Program-made: the position numbers and the translations under genes | The notes under the pieces: generated by a model | Database searches by the model: none | The model's input: the letters and a program-made list of their open reading frames with translations, nothing else | What the model was told of the DNA's origin: nothing | Source: Neomelitea salexigens DSM 19753 | Lineage (GTDB): Bacteria; Pseudomonadota; Gammaproteobacteria; Pseudomonadales; Spongiibacteraceae | Direction of reading: 5' to 3' | NCBI RefSeq assembly: GCF_000422345.1 | Contig: NZ_AULP01000001.1 | Span: 1-64,000 of the forward strand | DNA: 64,000 nucleotides | Shown here: piece after piece, positions 18,066 through 30,917 of the stretch | Numbering within the stretch: position 1 is the first letter of the stretch | How the letters are laid out: every line of letters starts with the position of its first letter

Positions 18066-20189
18066 ATGCTTTTTACTCAACATCGTTCGTCGCGCACCCT
18101 TTTCGCTAGCGTTTCACTCCTCTTTTTATTCTTGCTGTCGCCCGCCCATGCGCTGACCGACTTAGAACCCAGCAAAGAGCATCGCAAGGCGATTCGCGAC
18201 ATGCTCAACCAACTCAATAGCAGCCACTATGTAAAATTGGCTGTTGATGACGCCTCATCGTCGCGTTTGTTGGATGCCTACCTCAGTGACCTGGACCCCA
18301 ATCGACAGTTTTTACTCGCCGAGGATATTGCCAGTTTTCAGCAATACCGCGACCGCCTGGATGATGAACTCAAAAAGGGTCGCCTGGATACAGGTTTTCT
18401 GATTTTTAACCGCTATCGTCAACGCATTGTGAGCCGTTTGGAGCGCAGCCTCGACGATCTGGAAAAAACCGTCGCAGCGATGGACTTCAGTGTCGACGAG
18501 AGTTTTTTGCTGGACCGCTCTGAACAGCCCTGGCCAAAAAACCAGACCGAAGCTGATGAGATTTGGCGCAAGCAACTGAAAAATCGTGTTCTCGGTTTAA
18601 AGCTGGCGGGCAAAGAAGATAAAGCCATCGTTGAGTTGCTGGAGAAGCGTTTCCGCAATCAGGTGAAGCGCCTGACTCAGCTTGAGGCGGAAGACGCCTT
18701 CCAAATCTACGCGAACGCCCTCGCCTCGCTGTACGACCCCCACACTGATTACTTTTCGCCAAGGCTGTCGGAAAACTTCCAGATTAATATGAGCCTGAAG
18801 CTCGAGGGGATCGGCGCTGTTCTGCAAATGGAAGACGACTACACCAAGATCGTGCGACTGGTGCCTGCCGGCCCTGCCGATAAACAGGGTGAGTTGCAAC
18901 CTGCAGACCGAATTGTCGGTGTTGCCCAGGGCAAGAAGGGTGATATGCAGGACGTAATTGGTTGGCGCCTGGACGATGTTGTCGACCTGATTCGCGGCCC
19001 GAAGGGGTCGGTTGTGCGCTTAGAGGTTATTCCTGCATTGGCGCATAGCGACGAAGAGCGCAAGGAAATTGTGATCGAGCGCAACGAGGTGAAGCTCGAA
19101 GAGCAAAGTGCCAAGGGAGAGATCCTCGATATTGAAGATGCCTCGGGCAAAGTAAGAAAGATTGGGGTTATCGATATCCCAACCTTTTACTTGGATTTTG
19201 ACGCCTTCCGCATGGGTGACCCCGACTTCCGCAGCACCACCCGCGATGTGCATCGGATTCTTGGTGAACTACTGGCCGAGGGCGCGGAAGGTATTGTGAT
19301 CGACCTGCGTGACAATGGCGGCGGCTCGCTTGCCGAGGCCAACGGTCTGGTGGGCCTGTTCATTGAATCCGGGCCGACGGTGCAGATACGCCAGTCCAAT
19401 TCCCGAGTGATTCGCGAAGGTAAGCGCCGGAGCTCGCCCTATTACACCGGCCCGCTGGCGGTGTTGATCAACCGCATGAGCGCATCTGCGTCGGAGATTT
19501 TCGCCGGTGCCATTCAGGACTACCAGCGCGGTATTGTGATCGGTACCCAGTCTTTCGGTAAGGGAACGGTGCAGTCGGTAAACCCGCTGAGTCACGGTCA
19601 GTTAAAAATGACCGAGTCGAAGTTTTACCGCATTTCGGGTGACAGCACCCAAAACCGCGGCGTGATTCCCGATATCAGCTTCCCTCCCCTCTACGATTCC
19701 GAGCAGATTGGCGAAAGCATTCTCGACAATGCGATGGCGTGGGACCGCATCGCCCGCGCTCGCCACAGCTATTATTACGACCTGCGCAGTGGCCTGGATA
19801 AGTTGGAAAAACGCCACGAGGAGCGTGTTGCTAAAGACCCTGATTTTCGGTTTTTGAAAGAGCAATTAGCGGCAATAGAAAAATATCGCGACAGAAAGTA
19901 CCTGTCGCTGAATATTGCCAAGCGTAAAAAAGAGCGCGAAGAGCAAAAAGCCCTGCAGCTGGCGATGGAAAACCGCCGTCGTGTGGCCAAGGGTGAAAAG
20001 CCCTTGGATGTGCTGAAAGATGACGAGCTCGATACCCCGGATGACCTGCTGATCAGCCCGGATACCGAGTCGGAGAATGAGGGTGAAGAGAAAGACAAAC
20101 GCCCTGACCCGCTGCTAAATGAGGCCGGCCATATTCTGGTGGACGCGATTCCCGCGTTCCAGCAGGAAAGACTCGCCGGGCGGCCCTAA
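18066..20189 (+). CDS. prc: Tail-specific periplasmic protease (Prc/Tsp, carboxy-terminal processing)
   Basis: This 707-residue periplasmic serine protease is of family S41. A signal peptide covers about residues 5-29 (ending SPAHA). It is followed by the Prc N-terminal helical region, a PDZ domain (GIGAVLQMEDDYTKIVRLVPAGP) and the protease core, with the nucleophile Ser in NRMSASASEIFAG and the general-base Lys in GTQSFGKGTVQS. A long charged C-terminal helical extension follows, as in E. coli Prc (682 residues). It trims C-termini of periplasmic and lipoprotein substrates and limits peptidoglycan hydrolases. It converges with gor. Confidence 0.93.
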   Translation: MLFTQHRSSRTLFASVSLLFLFLLSPAHALTDLEPSKEHRKAIRDMLNQLNSSHYVKLAVDDASSSRLLDAYLSDLDPNRQFLLAEDIASFQQYRDRLDDELKKGRLDTGFLIFNRYRQRIVSRLERSLDDLEKTVAAMDFSVDESFLLDRSEQPWPKNQTEADEIWRKQLKNRVLGLKLAGKEDKAIVELLEKRFRNQVKRLTQLEAEDAFQIYANALASLYDPHTDYFSPRLSENFQINMSLKLEGIGAVLQMEDDYTKIVRLVPAGPADKQGELQPADRIVGVAQGKKGDMQDVIGWRLDDVVDLIRGPKGSVVRLEVIPALAHSDEERKEIVIERNEVKLEEQSAKGEILDIEDASGKVRKIGVIDIPTFYLDFDAFRMGDPDFRSTTRDVHRILGELLAEGAEGIVIDLRDNGGGSLAEANGLVGLFIESGPTVQIRQSNSRVIREGKRRSSPYYTGPLAVLINRMSASASEIFAGAIQDYQRGIVIGTQSFGKGTVQSVNPLSHGQLKMTESKFYRISGDSTQNRGVIPDISFPPLYDSEQIGESILDNAMAWDRIARARHSYYYDLRSGLDKLEKRHEERVAKDPDFRFLKEQLAAIEKYRDRKYLSLNIAKRKKEREEQKALQLAMENRRRVAKGEKPLDVLKDDELDTPDDLLISPDTESENEGEEKDKRPDPLLNEAGHILVDAIPAFQQERLAGRP

Positions 20190-20229
20190 AAAGGGCCTTC
20201 CCCATGAAGGCCAGCTTATCGGCTGGCCT
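20182..20229. terminator. Two adjacent hairpins between prc and gor
   Basis: GGCCCT/AGGGCC (20182-20187 and 20192-20197) overlaps the prc stop codon and is followed by TTCC, serving the plus strand. AGGCCAGC/GCTGGCCT (20208-20215 and 20222-20229) holds the gor stop codon in its loop and would serve the minus strand. Both have weak U-tracts. Confidence 0.45.
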
Positions 20230-21568
20230 CGCGCATGGTCACAAACTCCTCTGCGACCGTGGGGTGAATGCCAATAGTGGCGTCGAATACCGCTTTGGTT
20301 GCCCCCGCCTTTATCGCCACGGCAAAGCCCTGGATTAACTCGCCGGCATCATCTCCGAGCATATGAACGCCGACAACGCGGTCTGAGGCTTTATCGACGA
20401 TCAGCTTCAAAAATACCTTTGACGGATTCTCAGTGAGGGTGTGTTTCAGGTGTTTGAACTGCGACGTAAACACGCTGATATCGCCAAATTTCTCCCGCGC
20501 TTGTTCCTCGCTGTAGCCGACCGTTCCAATATTGGGTTGGCAGAAGATCGCGGTGGGAATGTATTCGTAGTCCATCGCCTGGTCAATGCCGCCATAGAGT
20601 CGCCGAGCGAGATTCATTCCTTCGGCGAGCGCCACGGGCGTCAGCTCCATGCCACCGATGACATCACCCAGTGCGTAAATACTGGGCGCCGCCGTTTGGA
20701 AGGTGTCCGACACGGCAATAAAGCCCTGCTCGTTGAGCGCAACCCGGGTGTTTTCAAGCCCAAGTCCCTCGAGTAGCGGCTGGCGCCCAGTGGCATAAAG
20801 CACAGCGCCGGTATTCAGCACGCCGCCGCTCTCCAGCTGAAGCTGCAAGCCATCGGCGGTTTTCTCGATCGCAGTGACGTTTTCATTGAAACGCAGTTCG
20901 ATGCCGCGCTGGCGCATTTCCTCTGCAAGGTGGCCGCGTATTTCCTCATCAAAGCCACGCAGAAACAGCGAGCGACGGTAAATTTGTGTGACCTTAACCC
21001 CCAGGCCGTTGAGGATGCCGGCAAATTCGGTGGCAATATAGCCTCCGCCCACTACCGTGGCATGTTCTGGCAGCTCATCGAGATAAAACAGCTCATTGGA
21101 GCTAATGGCGTGCTCTTTCCCCGGCACATCGGGGATATAGGGCCAGCCGCCAACAGCAATAAGAATCCGTTCGGCGCGATAGTGTTTGCCGTTCACGTCC
21201 ACCGTATGTTCGTCGACAAAGCGCGCGTGACCGTTGATCAGGTCAACATTGGCATTTTTGAGAATATTGCCGTAGATGCCATTCAAGCGCTCAATTTCGC
21301 GGGTTTTGTTGTCGCGCAGGCGTGGCCAGTCTATAGGGCCGTGCGAAACATCCCACCCAAAGCTGGCGGCATCGTGGAAGTTCTCGGTGAAATGGGCCGC
21401 ATAGCTAAACAGTTTTTTAGGCACGCAGCCGACATTTACACAGGTACCACCCAGATAACGGGCTTCGGCCACGGCCACGCGGGCGCCCATCGACGCTGAC
21501 ATTCTGGCCGCGCGAACACCGCCGCTACCGGCACCAATGACAAACAGATCGTAATCAAACTGACTCAC
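20216..21568 (-). CDS. gor: Glutathione-disulfide reductase
   Basis: This 450-residue flavoprotein reduces oxidised glutathione with NADPH. The FAD-binding motif GAGSGGVRAAR is at residues 12-22. The redox-active disulfide is GGTCVNVGCVPKK (Cys43, Cys48). The NADPH-binding GGGYIATEFAG follows mid-protein, and the C-terminal dimerisation domain ends with GIHPTVAEEFVTM carrying the catalytic His. Length and order match glutathione reductases rather than lipoamide or mercuric reductases. It is a monocistronic minus-strand gene; cysG starts about 50 bases further right on the same strand. Confidence 0.93.
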   Translation of the reverse strand: MSQFDYDLFVIGAGSGGVRAARMSASMGARVAVAEARYLGGTCVNVGCVPKKLFSYAAHFTENFHDAASFGWDVSHGPIDWPRLRDNKTREIERLNGIYGNILKNANVDLINGHARFVDEHTVDVNGKHYRAERILIAVGGWPYIPDVPGKEHAISSNELFYLDELPEHATVVGGGYIATEFAGILNGLGVKVTQIYRRSLFLRGFDEEIRGHLAEEMRQRGIELRFNENVTAIEKTADGLQLQLESGGVLNTGAVLYATGRQPLLEGLGLENTRVALNEQGFIAVSDTFQTAAPSIYALGDVIGGMELTPVALAEGMNLARRLYGGIDQAMDYEYIPTAIFCQPNIGTVGYSEEQAREKFGDISVFTSQFKHLKHTLTENPSKVFLKLIVDKASDRVVGVHMLGDDAGELIQGFAVAIKAGATKAVFDATIGIHPTVAEEFVTMREASR

Positions 21569-21621
21569 AAAACCTCCGAATCAAGTGAATATGGCATTGG
21601 GACTCGCCGCAGCGACCGATG

Positions 21622-23021
21622 TTACAAACTTGGCGACGCGAGATCGTAGTGCTCGTACCAGGCCAGTTTTTCTCGCAAGCTGACCACTTCGCCGACAATA
21701 ATCAGCGTGGGGGCTTTAACGGGATTTTTTGCCACTTCCTCAACCATGGTTGCCAAGGTGGCTACCACTACCTTTTGATGGCGCGTGGTGCCTTGTTGCA
21801 CCAGAGCGATTGGTGTATCGGCGCTTCGACCGTGGGCGATGAGCTGCTCGCAGATCACCGGCAGGCCAACCAGGCCCATGTAAAAAACGATCGTTTGGTG
21901 GCCGTGAACCAGCTCGGCCCAGGGCAGGTTGATGCTGTTATCTTTCAAATGGCCGGTAACAAAACGCACTGACTGGGCATAGTCGCGGTGGGTCAACGGT
22001 ATACCGGCATAGCTCGCACAACCGGCCGCAGCAGTTACGCCTGGCACAACCTGAAAAGGGATCGATTCGTTTGCCAGCTGCTCAATTTCCTCACCGCCGC
22101 GCCCAAAAATAAAGGGGTCACCGCCTTTTAAGCGAGCGACTTTTCGGCCCTGCTTGGCGTGTTCAACCAACAAGGCGTTGATGTCTTGCTGGGGCACCGC
22201 ATGATTCGAGCGCGCTTTGCCCACGAAAATACGCTCGGCATCTTTGCGGCACAACTCGACGATTTCCGGTGCGACCAAGCGGTCGTACAGCACAACATCC
22301 GCGCGCTGTAATAGCCGCAGCGCCTTAAACGTCATTAAGTCCGGGTCGCCAGGCCCGGCACCAATAAGGTATACCTCGCCGCCAGGACGAAGCTCTGCCT
22401 CATTGATCAATTTGCTGAGCATTTCGCCGGCCGCTTGTTCTTGCCCGGCATAGACCATCTCCGCCACAGGCCCCTGGAGCGTTTGCTCCCAGAAGTCACG
22501 GCGATCTTCTATGTCGTCAAAACGGGCTTTAACGGCGTCGCGAAATTGTCCGACCAAACCGGCTAGTCGCCCGTAAGCGGCGGGAATGCTCGATTCCAAC
22601 CGCGAGCGAATCATCCGGGCCAGCACCGGGCTTTTACCGCCACTGCTCACTGCCACCACGATGGGCGAACGATCGATAATTGCCGGCAAAATAAAGCTGC
22701 ACAGCGGCGGGTTATCCACCACATTTACCGGAATATTGCGCGCGTTGCAGTCCCGCGACACTTGCTCATTGAGGGCTTGGTCATCGGTGGCGGCGATGAC
22801 TAAAAACACGCCATCCAGGTAATCCAAGCGGTAATCCGCGTGCAAACATTGACCGGATTCACGGGCAAGTTGCTCCAGCTCAGGGGTAATATCCGGGGCG
22901 ACAACGCGCAGTATCGCTCCTGCTTTACTGAGAAGCCGGGCTTTGCGCAAGGCGACTTCGCCACCGCCCACCAGCAAACAGGTCTTACCGTCGAGTTTGG
23001 TGAACAGCGGCAAAAAGTCCA

Positions 23022-23022
<1 letters not shown>
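21622..23022 (-). CDS. cysG: Siroheme synthase (trifunctional CysG)
   Basis: This is a 466-residue fusion. The N-terminal third ([15 protein letters not shown]) is the NAD-dependent precorrin-2 dehydrogenase/sirohydrochlorin ferrochelatase. The part from about residue 215 ([22 protein letters not shown]) is the S-adenosylmethionine-dependent uroporphyrinogen III methyltransferase, with [13 protein letters not shown] in its active site. It makes siroheme for sulfite and nitrite reductases, which fits with cysB further right in the window. The ATG overlaps the serS stop codon by one base, as in related gammaproteobacteria. Confidence 0.94.
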
Positions 23023-24356
<1,334 letters not shown>

Positions 24357-24361
24357 TTAAG

Positions 24362-24730
24362 CTATCTTGTAGCGATTATTCCTAGCCAGCAGGCCAGTAC
24401 ACATGTGGTAACAGTAGTGAGCATGTAGGCCAGCGCCAGCAGCGGTTTGCCCGCCTCCAACAGCGCTACAGACTCAAGGGAAAACGTGGAAAAGGTGGTG
24501 AAGGCACCAAAAAAGCCGACCATCAACACATAGCGCCAGTCGCTGTGCAAGGTGCTGCGCTCGGTAATCAGCACGTATACAACGCCAATGGCGGCGGAGC
24601 CGAGCACGTTCACTGCAAAGGTTGCCACTGGCCATTGGCTCGCGGGTAGCACCTGGCAAAGCCGGCCAATACCGTAGCGACTCAGCGCGCCGCTGGCACC
24701 ACCTAAGGCGATCAGTAGATATTGCAGCAC
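24362..24730 (-). CDS. crcB: Fluoride exporter
   Basis: This is a 122-residue small membrane protein with four hydrophobic helices. The motifs GGASGALSRYGIG (about residues 9-21) and GAFTTFSTFSLE (about residues 73-85) are the conserved signatures of the Fluc/CrcB dual-topology fluoride channels. A single gene of this size would form a homodimer. Only about 45 bases separate it from rarA, so there is no room for a fluoride riboswitch and it probably reads from the rarA side. Confidence 0.92.
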   Translation of the reverse strand: MLQYLLIALGGASGALSRYGIGRLCQVLPASQWPVATFAVNVLGSAAIGVVYVLITERSTLHSDWRYVLMVGFFGAFTTFSTFSLESVALLEAGKPLLALAYMLTTVTTCVLACWLGIIATR

Positions 24731-24776
24731 GCGCTTTCCCTGTTGGTTAAAGCGGGCATTTTAGCAAGAACTGCGC

Positions 24777-26069
24777 TCACGGATAACGCTTATGCGGGCT
24801 TTGTGCATCCAGTTGCTGTAAATAACGCATTTTTTCAGCAATTTTTCGCTCCAAACCGCGGTCCACGGGTTGGTAGAAATGCTCACCGTGAAGGGCTTCC
24901 GGTAAATAGCTCTCTCCGGCGGCGTAGGCGTCGGGCTCATCGTGGGCATAGCGATAGCCCTCGCCAAAGCCCTGGGCCTTCATTAACTTGCTGGGCGCGT
25001 TGCGTAGGTGCATGGGCACGTCGTGACTTGGGTCGCTGGCGATGCGTTTTTTTAAGGCATTAAAGGCCGTATAGACTGCGTTACTCTTGGGCGCGGCAGC
25101 TAAATAGGCCACGGCTTGCGCCAGTGCCAACTCACCTTCCGGACTGCCGAGGCGCTCTTGTACATCCCAGGCGTCAAGGCAGATGCGCAGGGCTCTGGGG
25201 TCGGCATTACCGATATCTTCGCTGGCCATCCGTACCAAGCGCCGCGCGACGTAAATAGGATCGCAGCCGCCGTCGAGCATGCGAATAAGCCAGTACAGAG
25301 CGCCGTCGGGTGAACTGCCTCTTACCGACTTGTGCAAGGCGGAGATCTGCTCGTAAAACAGGTCGCCGCCTTTGTCGAAGCGCCGGGGTTGATGGCTCAT
25401 TGCCTGCGAGACAGCGTCGGCGTCAATCGTTTGCTCGCTGCCACGGTCGCGCATGATGTCCATTGCGAGCTCTAGCAGGTTAAGTGCTCGGCGGGCATCG
25501 CCGTCTGCCTGCAGAGCGAGCTCTGACAACAGTTCATCACTACACTGCCAGCCCTCCTCTTCACAGGCGTGGCGTAAAATTGCCAGCTGACTCTCGGCGT
25601 CAAGCGCGTGAAGTGGGTAAACACGGGCGCGCGACAGCAGTGCGTTATTGATCTCGAAACTGGGGTTTTCGGTAGTGGCACCGACGAAGATTAGTGTTCC
25701 ATCCTCCACATAGGGAAGAAAGGCATCTTGCTGGGCCTTGTTAAAGCGGTGTACTTCATCGATAAACAAGACCGTCCGGCGACCGTACTGGCGCTCCCGC
25801 TTGGCCTCTTCAACGGCCTGACGTATATCTTTTACGCCCGCGAGTACCGCTGAGACCGTAATAAAGTGAGCGTCGCTATGCTGGGCGATCAATCTCGCCA
25901 GGGTGGTCTTGCCAACTCCCGGCGGCCCCCAAAAAATCATCGAGTGAAGCTGGCCTGAATCAAGCGCTGTGCGCAGCGCTTGGCCCTCAGCGAGCAAATG
26001 CGCCTGTCCTCGGTATTCAGCGAGTGATTGCGGGCGCATACGCGCCGCCAGCGGCGCGGGGTTACTCAT
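24777..26069 (-). CDS. rarA: Replication-associated recombination ATPase RarA (MgsA)
   Basis: This is a 430-residue AAA+ ATPase. Walker A is GPPGVGKTTLARL (about residues 48-60), Walker B with Asp-Glu is TVLFIDEVHRFNK, and sensor 1 follows in GATTENPSFEIN. The C-terminal half is the MgsA tetramerisation domain. RarA acts at stalled replication forks. The start overlaps the lolA stop codon by four bases, and the lolA-rarA order is standard in Pseudomonas-like genomes. Confidence 0.94.
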   Translation of the reverse strand: MSNPAPLAARMRPQSLAEYRGQAHLLAEGQALRTALDSGQLHSMIFWGPPGVGKTTLARLIAQHSDAHFITVSAVLAGVKDIRQAVEEAKRERQYGRRTVLFIDEVHRFNKAQQDAFLPYVEDGTLIFVGATTENPSFEINNALLSRARVYPLHALDAESQLAILRHACEEEGWQCSDELLSELALQADGDARRALNLLELAMDIMRDRGSEQTIDADAVSQAMSHQPRRFDKGGDLFYEQISALHKSVRGSSPDGALYWLIRMLDGGCDPIYVARRLVRMASEDIGNADPRALRICLDAWDVQERLGSPEGELALAQAVAYLAAAPKSNAVYTAFNALKKRIASDPSHDVPMHLRNAPSKLMKAQGFGEGYRYAHDEPDAYAAGESYLPEALHGEHFYQPVDRGLERKIAEKMRYLQQLDAQSPHKRYP

Positions 26070-26665
26070 GAGGGGGCGTTGGATTCAGAAAAGATGAAGG
26101 TGTCGTCAGCCAGCGGTACGTTGTAGCGCGGCTTGATAAATTTCACCTCTGTGTACTGTTCCAGGTTGTCGCGCATACTCATGCCGATAAGTTTGCCCTG
26201 GCGAAAGCGCAGACTCATTTGGCTGAACATGCCGGGTTGTTTCGGCGTGAGAATAAACTCCCGCAGCGCACCCTGTTTGTTAAACCGCACATCAAACTGG
26301 CTTTCTAGCTGCTCAATGCTGGCGCCAATAATCATCGCCGGCGCTTCTGCCAGCTCGTCGCTAAATGGCTCGCTATTGAGCTGCTCCAAGTCGGCGTCGT
26401 AACGCCATAGCGTTACACCGTCGCTAATAAGTTGGTAGTGAAAAGGCTCACGGCTCTCCCAGCGAAGCTTGTTGGGGCGCTCTACCGCAAGTTCGCCGCG
26501 GGTGAGCTGCAAAACGTTGCCGCTTTCATCGCGAACCTCTTGCTCAAACTGGGCTTGCAGAGTTTGCAGAGAGGATAAGTGCAAATGCAGTTGCGCAACA
26601 TCACTGGCGTGTGCTGGCACCGCGAATATTACGCTAATAACGAGGGCCCAAAAGGCGTTGTACAT
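26066..26665 (-). CDS. lolA: Outer-membrane lipoprotein carrier protein LolA
   Basis: This is a 199-residue periplasmic chaperone with a signal peptide (about residues 1-20, ending VPAHA). The segments TLQAQFEQEVRDESG and GELAVERPNKLRWE are typical of LolA; the concave beta-sheet carries lipoproteins from LolCDE to LolB. It lies nine bases after ftsK on the same strand and overlaps rarA. Confidence 0.92.
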   Translation of the reverse strand: MYNAFWALVISVIFAVPAHASDVAQLHLHLSSLQTLQAQFEQEVRDESGNVLQLTRGELAVERPNKLRWESREPFHYQLISDGVTLWRYDADLEQLNSEPFSDELAEAPAMIIGASIEQLESQFDVRFNKQGALREFILTPKQPGMFSQMSLRFRQGKLIGMSMRDNLEQYTEVKFIKPRYNVPLADDTFIFSESNAPS

Positions 26666-26674
26666 AAGAAGATC

Positions 26675-29008
26675 CTATTCGACCGGTGGCGGCGCCAGAA
26701 CTTCTCTGCTGCCGTTGCTGGCCATCTCGGAGACCACACCTGCAGACTCCATGGTTTCTATCAATCGAGCAGCGCGATTGTAGCCAATGCGCAGTTTACG
26801 CTGCACAGAGGAGATCGACGCCCGACGGCTTTGGGTAACAAAGCGAACCGCTTCATCGTAGAGCGCATCGGCCTCACCGTCGTCATCGCCCCCTTCCGGG
26901 GCCATGCCTGGCATGGCATCGCTGCTGCTACCCTCCTCTAATAGACCATCGATATAGCGAGGTTCTCCCCGCTTTTTCCAATCGGCAACAACTCTGTGCA
27001 CCTCATCATCACTGCAGAAGGCGCCGTGCACCCGCACAGGCAGGCCGGAACCAGGTGGCAAATACAACATGTCACCGTGGCCAAGCAGCTGCTCTGCACC
27101 ACCTTGGTCAAGAATTGTGCGCGAATCGATTTTCGACGAAACCTGGAACGCAATCCGCGTGGGCACGTTGGCTTTGATCAAGCCGGTAATCACATCAACA
27201 GATGGGCGCTGCGTGGCAAGAATCAAATGAATACCCGCCGCACGGGCCTTTTGAGCAATTCGTGCGATAAGTTCTTCAACCTTTTTACCCACGATCATCA
27301 TCATGTCAGCAAATTCGTCGATGACCACCACAATAGCGGGCAGCGGCTCAAGGTCGGGCGCTAGCGCCTCTTCAAGGCCTGGCTGGTAGTTCTCGTCTGG
27401 CACGAATAGTGGGTCTTTGATGGGTTCGCCGCTTTGGATGGCATCCTTGATCTTGCGGTTGAAGCCCGCCAGATTCCGAACGCCCATTGCTGACATTAAT
27501 TTGTAGCGCCGCTCCATTTCAGCAACACACCAGCGCAACCCGTTGGCGGCATCTTTCATATCGGTAATGACTGGCGTCAGCAGATGGGGAATGCCGTCGT
27601 AGACCGATAGCTCAAGCATCTTGGGGTCTACCAACAGCAGGCGAACTTCCTCCGGCGATGACTTGTACAGCAAGCTAAGCAGCATCGCGTTAACGCCGAC
27701 CGATTTACCGGAACCCGTCGTACCGGCAACTAATAAGTGCGGCATCTTAGCGAGGTCAGCGCAAACCGGCTCTCCCGAGATGTCGTGCCCCAAGGCCAGC
27801 GTGAGCGCGGACTTAGAGGCCTCAAAAGCCTGAGAGGAAAGCACCTCGCGGAAGTTCACGATCTCGCGATCTTCATTGGGAATTTCTATGCCAACGTAGG
27901 GCTTGCCTGGAATAACCTCCACGACGCGCACACTGACTACTGCAAGTGATCTGGCAAGGTCCTTAACCAAGTTGCTGATTTTACTTACTTTAACGCCTGC
28001 ATCTGGCTCCAGCTCGAAGCGCGTAATTACCGGCCCCGGAAACACCGCGACAACCTTTGCTGAGACACCAAAATCCAACAGCTTAATTTCGAGCAGCCGC
28101 GACATCGCCTCCAGCGTCTCAGGAGAGAAGCCTTTGTCTGGGTGGTGTTCCGCCGGATCGAGTAGTGATAACGATGGCAAGCTGCCTGTGACGATGCCGT
28201 CAAACAGCGAGGTTTGGCGCTCTTTCTCTACACGCGCCGATGGTGCGGCAGGCTTGGGCGGCGGCGCGATAGCCGGTGCAGTTCGGGTCTTTTGTATCTC
28301 GTTTTTCTTGGCCACCGACTCCTTGCGCTGTTGCTGCGCCTCGCGAGAGGCCTTGCGCTCTGCCCGCTGCTGGAGGAATTGGTAGTAGCGATCCTGAAGG
28401 CGCGCATAAAGCGTGAGGGTAATGCCCCCTAGACGGTCTATTAATTTCAGCCAGGACAGGTCGGTGAATACCGTCATTCCGAACAAAAAGATCGCCAACA
28501 GCAGCAGATGACTGCCGAAGTAACTGAAACCGGCGACGGTAGCGCTGCCGATCGCATCGCCCAGAACGCCCCCCGCACCGAATGGCAAGCCACTGTTGCC
28601 GTGATCTTCCGTGGCGGCCAGGCCGGTGCTGGCGATCATTACCAGCACAAAACCGATGCAACGCAAGGCGAAGACAACAGAGTCGAAACCGCTGGCATGC
28701 AGGCGGTCGCGAAACAGTTGTATCGCCCGAAAGGCCAGCATGGCGGGAAAGAGATAGGCCATGTAGCCGAACAATGCATAAAACACGTCGGCGAGCCAGG
28801 CGCCCACGGGGCCACCGGCGTTAGCGATATCTTCCCCACTGCCCGTTCTCGACCAACCAGGGTCGGCGGCGCTATAGCTGATTAGCGAGACAAAAATGTA
28901 CAGGCAGGCCGCGACCAGAGCGATAAGCAGCCCTTCGCGCAAACGCAAATGCAGGGTGTCGCGGCCTTTGTCGGGAGTGTTGTTCTTTGACTTCGTGGTC
29001 TTTGCCAA
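26675..29008 (-). CDS. ftsK: DNA translocase FtsK
   Basis: This 777-residue septal protein couples chromosome segregation to division. Four transmembrane helices lie in the first about 190 residues, followed by a short Ala/Lys/Gln-rich linker (about 205-270). The motor has Walker [13 protein letters not shown] and Walker [13 protein letters not shown], and a C-terminal gamma winged-helix ([17 protein letters not shown]) reads the KOPS sequences and activates XerCD. The linker is much shorter than in E. coli FtsK (1329 residues), as is common in Pseudomonas-like species. Confidence 0.95.
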   Translation of the reverse strand: MAKTTKSKNNTPDKGRDTLHLRLREGLLIALVAACLYIFVSLISYSAADPGWSRTGSGEDIANAGGPVGAWLADVFYALFGYMAYLFPAMLAFRAIQLFRDRLHASGFDSVVFALRCIGFVLVMIASTGLAATEDHGNSGLPFGAGGVLGDAIGSATVAGFSYFGSHLLLLAIFLFGMTVFTDLSWLKLIDRLGGITLTLYARLQDRYYQFLQQRAERKASREAQQQRKESVAKKNEIQKTRTAPAIAPPPKPAAPSARVEKERQTSLFDGIVTGSLPSLSLLDPAEHHPDKGFSPETLEAMSRLLEIKLLDFGVSAKVVAVFPGPVITRFELEPDAGVKVSKISNLVKDLARSLAVVSVRVVEVIPGKPYVGIEIPNEDREIVNFREVLSSQAFEASKSALTLALGHDISGEPVCADLAKMPHLLVAGTTGSGKSVGVNAMLLSLLYKSSPEEVRLLLVDPKMLELSVYDGIPHLLTPVITDMKDAANGLRWCVAEMERRYKLMSAMGVRNLAGFNRKIKDAIQSGEPIKDPLFVPDENYQPGLEEALAPDLEPLPAIVVVIDEFADMMMIVGKKVEELIARIAQKARAAGIHLILATQRPSVDVITGLIKANVPTRIAFQVSSKIDSRTILDQGGAEQLLGHGDMLYLPPGSGLPVRVHGAFCSDDEVHRVVADWKKRGEPRYIDGLLEEGSSSDAMPGMAPEGGDDDGEADALYDEAVRFVTQSRRASISSVQRKLRIGYNRAARLIETMESAGVVSEMASNGSREVLAPPPVE

Positions 29009-29101
29009 GGGAAATCGGCTTCCTTCTTATCTTCGTAGCGATAAAACACTGCGCGGGCGCAAGCGAAGCGGTTGAAACCGCGAAATTTGGCCCAATATTA
29101 G

Positions 29102-30181
<1,080 letters not shown>

Positions 30182-30197
30182 ATACGGGCACGTTGCT

Positions 30198-30917
30198 GTG
30201 CCCAGCATTCCCTGGTTAAGCGAAAATTCGCTGCAATTCCCAGAGATTGACTCCGCGCTGGATGACCCCAACGGCCTGCTCGCCGTTGGCGGTGATCTCT
30301 CCCCTGCTCGCCTTTTGGAAGCCTACCGACAGGGGATTTTCCCTTGGTATGAAGACCCACAACCCATTTTGTGGTGGTCGCCACAACCGCGAGCAGTGCT
30401 TTTCCCCGAAAAGGTCTATGTGAACAGAACGCTGCGCAAGCAGTTAAAGCGAGAGCGTTTTCGGATCACCGCCGATCAATGTTTTGGCGAAGTGCTGGAT
30501 GCCTGCGCCGAACTGAGCCCAAAACGCCCAGGCACATGGATCACCGCAAAAATGCGGAAAGCCTATAAACAATTGCATGAACTCGGCTGGGCGCATTCCA
30601 TCGAAGTTTGGCAGCAAGGAGAGCTGGTTGGCGGCCTGTACGGCTTAGCATTGGGGCAAATGTTCTTTGGCGAGTCGATGTTCAGCCATCGCAGCAATGG
30701 TTCAAAGCTCGCGCTGCTAGGGCTGTGCAAACAACTACAGCGATGGGGGTTTGAACTTATCGACTGCCAGGTCGGCAATGACTACCTTTACAGCATGGGT
30801 GCCGAAGACCTAGCGCGCGCAGACTTTAAATCGATGCTGGAGACCTTCGCCCAACCGACAGCCAGTGATGCGAGCCACTGGACGCTGGACGCAGACCTGC
30901 TAGATAGCTATGAATGA
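30198..30917 (+). CDS. aat: Leucyl/phenylalanyl-tRNA-protein transferase
   Basis: This 239-residue enzyme adds Leu or Phe from aminoacyl-tRNA to proteins with N-terminal Lys or Arg, creating N-degrons for ClpS/ClpAP. Family hallmarks are GLLAVGGDLSPARLLEAYRQGIFPW, GGLYGLALGQMFFGESMFS and IDCQVGNDYLYSMGAE. The start is a GTG (30198). It overlaps bpt by eight bases, and clpA/clpS lie a kilobase downstream, so the N-end rule pathway is clustered here. Confidence 0.94.
   Translation: MPSIPWLSENSLQFPEIDSALDDPNGLLAVGGDLSPARLLEAYRQGIFPWYEDPQPILWWSPQPRAVLFPEKVYVNRTLRKQLKRERFRITADQCFGEVLDACAELSPKRPGTWITAKMRKAYKQLHELGWAHSIEVWQQGELVGGLYGLALGQMFFGESMFSHRSNGSKLALLGLCKQLQRWGFELIDCQVGNDYLYSMGAEDLARADFKSMLETFAQPTASDASHWTLDADLLDSYE

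Noticed and set aside
24731-24776. Fluoride riboswitch upstream of crcB
   Set aside because: The gap to rarA is only about 45 bases and shows no riboswitch-like structure.
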